64,000 bases of DNA from Verrucomicrobiota bacterium (GTDB lineage: Bacteria; Verrucomicrobiota; Verrucomicrobiia; Chthoniobacterales; SZAS-18), in NCBI GenBank assembly GCA_018240025.1, contig JAFEGM010000052.1, positions 1-64,000 on the forward strand. Reading direction: 5' to 3'. The notes below the pieces were generated by a model. That model had not been told where the DNA came from. It searched no databases and saw nothing but the letters and a program-made list of their open reading frames with translations. The translations under genes and the position numbers were made by a program. This document shows, in pieces, positions 60,528 through 64,000 of the stretch; positions within the stretch are counted from its first letter, which is position 1; the number at the start of each line of letters is the position of its first letter.

Positions 60528-61783
60528 GTCGAAAGGGAGGAAGAGATGGGACGCCCGACGAAGCCTCGGGCGAGTCGGGCCCCGACGCGATCGTAGGCTG
60601 CTTCGAGCTGTCCGGCGAGCGTGTCCCAGCTGAGTCGGGCGGCCAGTTGCGCGGCCGAGGGCCGGACGAGCGGCCGGCCCTCCAGCGCGCCGCGGACGAG
60701 TTCGGCGCAGCCTGCGGCCCACGCCGCGGGCTCGGGCGGCAGCAAATGCACCCCGTCCAGCTCGCGCCCGAGCACGCCGGTCTCGCCGACGTCCGCCGCG
60801 ATGACCGGCAGGCCGGCCGAGAGGTAGTCGGCCAATTTGATGGGCAGACGGCTTTCGTTGAAGGGCGAGCGGGCCAGCGGCAGCAGGCCGACATCGAGCG
60901 CCCGCATGAGCGCGCCGGCGTCGGCGGGCGTGAGCTTGCCGAGATGGCGGATGCGCGAGGCGAGATGGCGCTGCGGCTCGGCCAGCGGCGGAAAGGGCAC
61001 CCCGCAGCAGACGAGCAGAACGCGCTCGTCGAGCCGTTCCAGCGCCTGCAGGCACCAGTCGAGTTCGGTCGGTGTCCAGCCGATGAAGCCGAGCAGGAAG
61101 GCGTCGGCAGGCAGGCCGAAGCGGGCCCGGAGCGGGTCGCGTGCCGCGGTCGGCGCCGCCGTGAAGCCGTTGTGGATCACCTCCACGTCCGACGCCCCGG
61201 CAGTGCGGGCGCGCTGGGCGAGAAACTGCGAGCAGGTGGTCACCAGATGGGCCCGCCGCGGGAGGGAGCGCTCGATCCAGCCGGTCAGCGCCACGCTCAG
61301 GCGCTGGCTCCAGTTCTTGCAGCGATGATTGAGCAGCAGCCCGCCGGTGAAGAGATCGTCCCAATCCCAGACGAACATTGCGCCCGAGGCGAGATCGCGC
61401 CGCCGGCGCCGCAGCCAAAGCGCCGCCGAGTTCTCGAACGGCTGGAAGAGATGATGCACATCGGCTTCCGGCTGGGCCGCGCGGAGCCGTGCGAGGAAGG
61501 AGAGCGGATGGTTGGTGGGCTCCAGGTAGGAGTCGCCCCGATAGCGCGCCGCCAGCAGGTAGCGCACGCCGTCGCGCGTGTCTTCGCCGGCCGGCTCGGC
61601 CAGACATTGCTGGCTCGAGACCGTCACCTGATGGCCGCGCCGCACCAAGCCGGAGGCGAGCGAGTGATAGCGGAAGTAGGTGCCGGTGTGCGTGTCGCGC
61701 GAGACGATGAAATGCACCTGCAGCGGCCGACTCGCGCCCTCGGCGCGGGCGAGCAAAGCAGGGCGTGGGCGGACCGATTTCAT
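60524..61783 (-). CDS. GT4-like glycosyltransferase
   Basis: This encodes 419 residues. Features are VHFIVSRDTHTGTYFRYHSL at the start, TTCSQFLAQRARTAGASDVE, VIHNGFTAAPT, and FLLGFIGWTPTELDWCLQAL opening the second domain. The EX7E glutamate motif is changed to ESRLPIKLADYLSAGLPVIA, as in some GT4 members. ATGA overlaps join it to both neighbours. Confidence 0.85.
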   Translation of the reverse strand: MKSVRPRPALLARAEGASRPLQVHFIVSRDTHTGTYFRYHSLASGLVRRGHQVTVSSQQCLAEPAGEDTRDGVRYLLAARYRGDSYLEPTNHPLSFLARLRAAQPEADVHHLFQPFENSAALWLRRRRRDLASGAMFVWDWDDLFTGGLLLNHRCKNWSQRLSVALTGWIERSLPRRAHLVTTCSQFLAQRARTAGASDVEVIHNGFTAAPTAARDPLRARFGLPADAFLLGFIGWTPTELDWCLQALERLDERVLLVCCGVPFPPLAEPQRHLASRIRHLGKLTPADAGALMRALDVGLLPLARSPFNESRLPIKLADYLSAGLPVIAADVGETGVLGRELDGVHLLPPEPAAWAAGCAELVRGALEGRPLVRPSAAQLAARLSWDTLAGQLEAAYDRVGARLARGFVGRPISSSLST

Positions 61784-62892
61784 GTCGGCAGGGAGGGGCG
61801 GCAGACCTCGGCCAGGACGTCGGCCAGCTGGTGCGCGAAGTGCCGCGAGTCGAAGCCCGCGTCGACCAGGGCCCGGGCGCGGCGGCCCATGGCCTCGGCC
61901 TCGTCCGGGTGCTCCTCGAACCAGCGCAGGGCGCGCGCCCAGCCGTCGATGTCGCCCGGCTCGACCCAGGCGCCGATCCGGAGCGCCTCGAGGTCCAGAT
62001 CGAGCCAGCGATTGCGCGTCATCAGCACCGCGCGGCCCAGCCCGAGCGCATCGAGCAGGCCGGTCAGGCCGGCGATGGCGTGCTCGTCCGGGTCGAGCGG
62101 CAGGGCCACCACCCGCGCCGAGCGATAGCTCTCGAAAAGCTCCGGATAAGGGCGCAGTCGATCATCCGGCAGGATCTCGACGCCCACGTTCGGGCCGAAC
62201 TGCGCGAACTCGGGATCGACCTCCCCCGCCGGGCAGACGATGCGCGCCGGCGTGCCGGCGCGGGTCGCGCCCAGACCGAACGTGGCGAAGTCGCGGCCGG
62301 TCCGGCCGATGGCCACGCAGCCGTGGCCCGGGCCGGTGGCGGGCGGATAGAAGCCCGCGTCCGGCCCCCAGGCGAGCGCCTGGACCGGGCGCGACGTTAG
62401 GCTGAGCGTCTGCAACTGCTCCGCCACGGCGCGGCTGAGGGTGAGGGTGGCTTCGGTCTGGCGCAGCATGCGGCCGATCACGCCGCGACGCAGCCCTGCC
62501 AGACGTCCGCGGGTGGTGGGATGATGGCGCAGCACGAGCAGCGGCGGGCGGCGGCTCCGCGGGAGGAGGGCGAGCAGATTGGCCTCGGTATCGCTGGCGC
62601 TGAAGATCGCATCGACCGGCTCCGGCCCGCGCCGAGCGGCCAACTGCGGTCCGAGCGGTCCCAGCGGGAGCGGCAGCCGAAGCGCGGCCAGGGCGCGATC
62701 GACCCGGCGCCAGGGCGTGGCGGCGGCCGTGGGAGCGAGGCTGATCTGCACGCCGAGATCCTGCAGATGATTGAGGCCGAACAGGTGGTGGTCCGGCTTT
62801 TCGCCGCGCCGCACTTCCTCCCAGACCTGCGCGAGCGGATAGTTGTTGAGCACCAGCAGGCGCAGGCCGGCGGCGGGATGGACTGCGGCCAT
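61780..62892 (-). CDS. GT-B glycosyltransferase-like protein
   Basis: This encodes 370 residues starting MAAVHPAAGLRLLVLNNYPL. A GT4-type arrangement is suggested by ATLTLSRAVAEQLQTLSLTS, then VAIGRTGRDFATFGLGA opening the second domain, and GLTGLLDALGLGRAVLMTRN near the donor site. No complete EX7E is visible. Overlaps the next gene by ATGA and starts 3 bases after the stop of a methyltransferase. Confidence 0.75.
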   Translation of the reverse strand: MAAVHPAAGLRLLVLNNYPLAQVWEEVRRGEKPDHHLFGLNHLQDLGVQISLAPTAAATPWRRVDRALAALRLPLPLGPLGPQLAARRGPEPVDAIFSASDTEANLLALLPRSRRPPLLVLRHHPTTRGRLAGLRRGVIGRMLRQTEATLTLSRAVAEQLQTLSLTSRPVQALAWGPDAGFYPPATGPGHGCVAIGRTGRDFATFGLGATRAGTPARIVCPAGEVDPEFAQFGPNVGVEILPDDRLRPYPELFESYRSARVVALPLDPDEHAIAGLTGLLDALGLGRAVLMTRNRWLDLDLEALRIGAWVEPGDIDGWARALRWFEEHPDEAEAMGRRARALVDAGFDSRHFAHQLADVLAEVCRPSLPT

Positions 62893-62895
62893 GCG

Positions 62896-63567
62896 CTAGG
62901 CGGACGCCGGCTGCGCCTCTGCCACCAGGCAGATGTTGGCGCCGCCGAGGAAGAGCGCGGCCTGCACGGGGCCGAAGATGGAATTCAGCAGACGGATGGT
63001 GAGGCGGCGCCGCCACCCGGTCCACGGCAATCCGCCGTACTCCGTCCATTCCTCCAGGATCCGGAACCCATGGCGTTGGAGCAGTTTGCGCAGCACCCAG
63101 GGATGCAGCGCGCTGATGTGCGAGGGCATGTGGAACCAGAATTTGAAGCCCATCAGCGAGTCGAGATTCGGCGTCTGGATCCAGACTCGGGCCCCGGGCC
63201 GGGCTCCGACGATCTTCAGGATGTCGGTGAACACCTCGAGCGGAATGTGCTCCACGAAGTCGAGCATCGTGATCGTCTCCCAATCCGGCGTCTGGGTCAG
63301 CACCTCACGCGCATCGCCCTGCACGACCGGCAGTCCGTCGGCCTGGCAGAGCGCGACCAGTTCGCGGTTGAGATCGACCCCGCGCGCGGCCACCCCGGCC
63401 GCGGCCAGGCCGCGGAGCACGCGGCCGTCTCCGCTCCCGAGATCGAAGAGGCGGTCACCCGGCCTGTGCCAGCGCAGATACGGCGCCAGCTCGGCCGCGG
63501 GGATGATAGGCGCACCGCCCTCGGTCCAGAGGTGCAGCTCGGCGGCCTGGTCGGGCTGGGCATTCAT
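62896..63567 (-). CDS. Class I SAM-dependent methyltransferase
   Basis: This encodes 223 residues. Motif I is LFDLGSGDGRVLRGLAAAGV, followed by GVDLNRELVALCQADGLPVV, MLDFVEHIPLEVFTDILKIV and ARVWIQTPNLDSLMG, all typical of methyltransferases acting on small molecules or sugars. The C-terminal LNSIFGPVQAALFLGGANI is hydrophobic. The ATG overlaps the stop of the flippase gene upstream (ATGA). Confidence 0.87.
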   Translation of the reverse strand: MNAQPDQAAELHLWTEGGAPIIPAAELAPYLRWHRPGDRLFDLGSGDGRVLRGLAAAGVAARGVDLNRELVALCQADGLPVVQGDAREVLTQTPDWETITMLDFVEHIPLEVFTDILKIVGARPGARVWIQTPNLDSLMGFKFWFHMPSHISALHPWVLRKLLQRHGFRILEEWTEYGGLPWTGWRRRLTIRLLNSIFGPVQAALFLGGANICLVAEAQPASA

Positions 63568-64000
63568 GGGTGGGCGACGGCGGACCGGGCTTCCTGACGC
63601 AGCCCCTGCCAGGCGGCGGTCAGATGCACGAGCATGATGAGTACATTGGTGAAGATCGAGAGATACAGCAGCGTGCGCGTGGTGCCCGCGCCCCAGATCG
63701 AAAGGAAGGCCGCCTGGCCGGTGGTGACCATGACGATGTAGAAGATCGACGACCACCAGAAGATCCATTTGCGGGCGCTGTTGACCGCCCACATGACGGT
63801 CCCGAGAAAGGCGGTGACCGACCCCAGCAGCGTCCAGCCGATCTCCGCCTGCAGATGCGCGTAGGTCGGCCCCAGCAGCCAGAGGAGCGGCTGCGGAACG
63901 AGGAATCCGAGCGCCGCCAGCAGCGCGCAGAGCAGGGTGGCGCCGGCCAGCACCCGCAGGTACCTCGAACCCACCAGCCCGGCCGGAAGCTGGGCGAAGT
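63564..64000 (-). CDS. Wzx-like flippase, C-terminal part (cut by the window end)
   Basis: Only the last ~145 residues are inside the window; the frame is open through base 64000. Four hydrophobic helices and the block PQPLLWLLGPTYAHLQAEIG show homology to the flippase at 58234. It ends with a charged tail (GLRQEARSAVAHP). With it the locus has at least three flippase-type genes. Confidence 0.85.
   Translation of the reverse strand, partial: FAQLPAGLVGSRYLRVLAGATLLCALLAALGFLVPQPLLWLLGPTYAHLQAEIGWTLLGSVTAFLGTVMWAVNSARKWIFWWSSIFYIVMVTTGQAAFLSIWGAGTTRTLLYLSIFTNVLIMLVHLTAAWQGLRQEARSAVAHP

Overview
The window is high-GC bacterial DNA. Verrucomicrobiota is the likely source. The best hint is a secreted protease (8752-11511) that ends in two repeats of the 'VIVR.IGPSL...NDNW' type, which I associate mainly with that phylum. 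Most start codons have no Shine-Dalgarno sequence and several follow a pyrimidine tract. No rRNA, tRNA, phage or CRISPR was found.

Region 1 (1-18.6 kb) is mostly plus-strand chromosomal genes: a kinase-like orphan, a GMC oxidoreductase, a membrane-bound class III nucleotide cyclase, a TonB-domain protein, a Tat-exported metallo-beta-lactamase-fold hydrolase, a reprolysin-like metalloprotease, and a 1866-residue alpha-2-macroglobulin with an intact thioester motif. A 432-bp non-coding stretch rich in inverted repeats precedes the macroglobulin. A nucleotidyltransferase and a small partner protein follow it.

Region 2 (18.6-27.5 kb) is a molybdenum/formate island. It holds fdhD, a Cys-type molybdopterin oxidoreductase (formate dehydrogenase-like), an oxalate/formate-family MFS carrier with a 54-residue membrane partner and a strong terminator, then modA-modB-MOSC, a ModE-like regulator transcribed divergently from modA across a palindrome, and moaA. 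No modC is present. An IS630-type element with a frameshifted transposase (27.5-28.7 kb) separates moaA from a feoA-feoA-feoB iron(II) uptake operon (28.8-31.3 kb).

Region 3 (31.4-64 kb, running off the end) is a very large surface-glycan locus. It has about 15 glycosyltransferase genes, four FkbM-type and two other methyltransferases, two full flippases and part of a third, one Wzy-like polymerase, two acyl/acetyltransferases, two sugar-nucleotide SDR enzymes and two NodB-type deacetylases. The plus-strand part (32.7-40.1 kb) is visibly lower in GC than its surroundings and carries a flippase and the polymerase, so it looks like a separately acquired cassette. The minus-strand part (64-45.1 kb) is a run of stop/start-overlapping genes that looks like one transcript. 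In it lies a GT4-deacetylase-deacetylase-GT4 block in which one deacetylase has lost all three predicted metal ligands. Microsatellite and REP-like repeats sit in its only large internal gap.

The observations most worth following up are the degenerate deacetylase block, the structured region before the macroglobulin, the kinase-like orphan, the ModE-type operator with the missing modC, the nucleotidyltransferase pair, and the non-SD pyrimidine-rich leaders.
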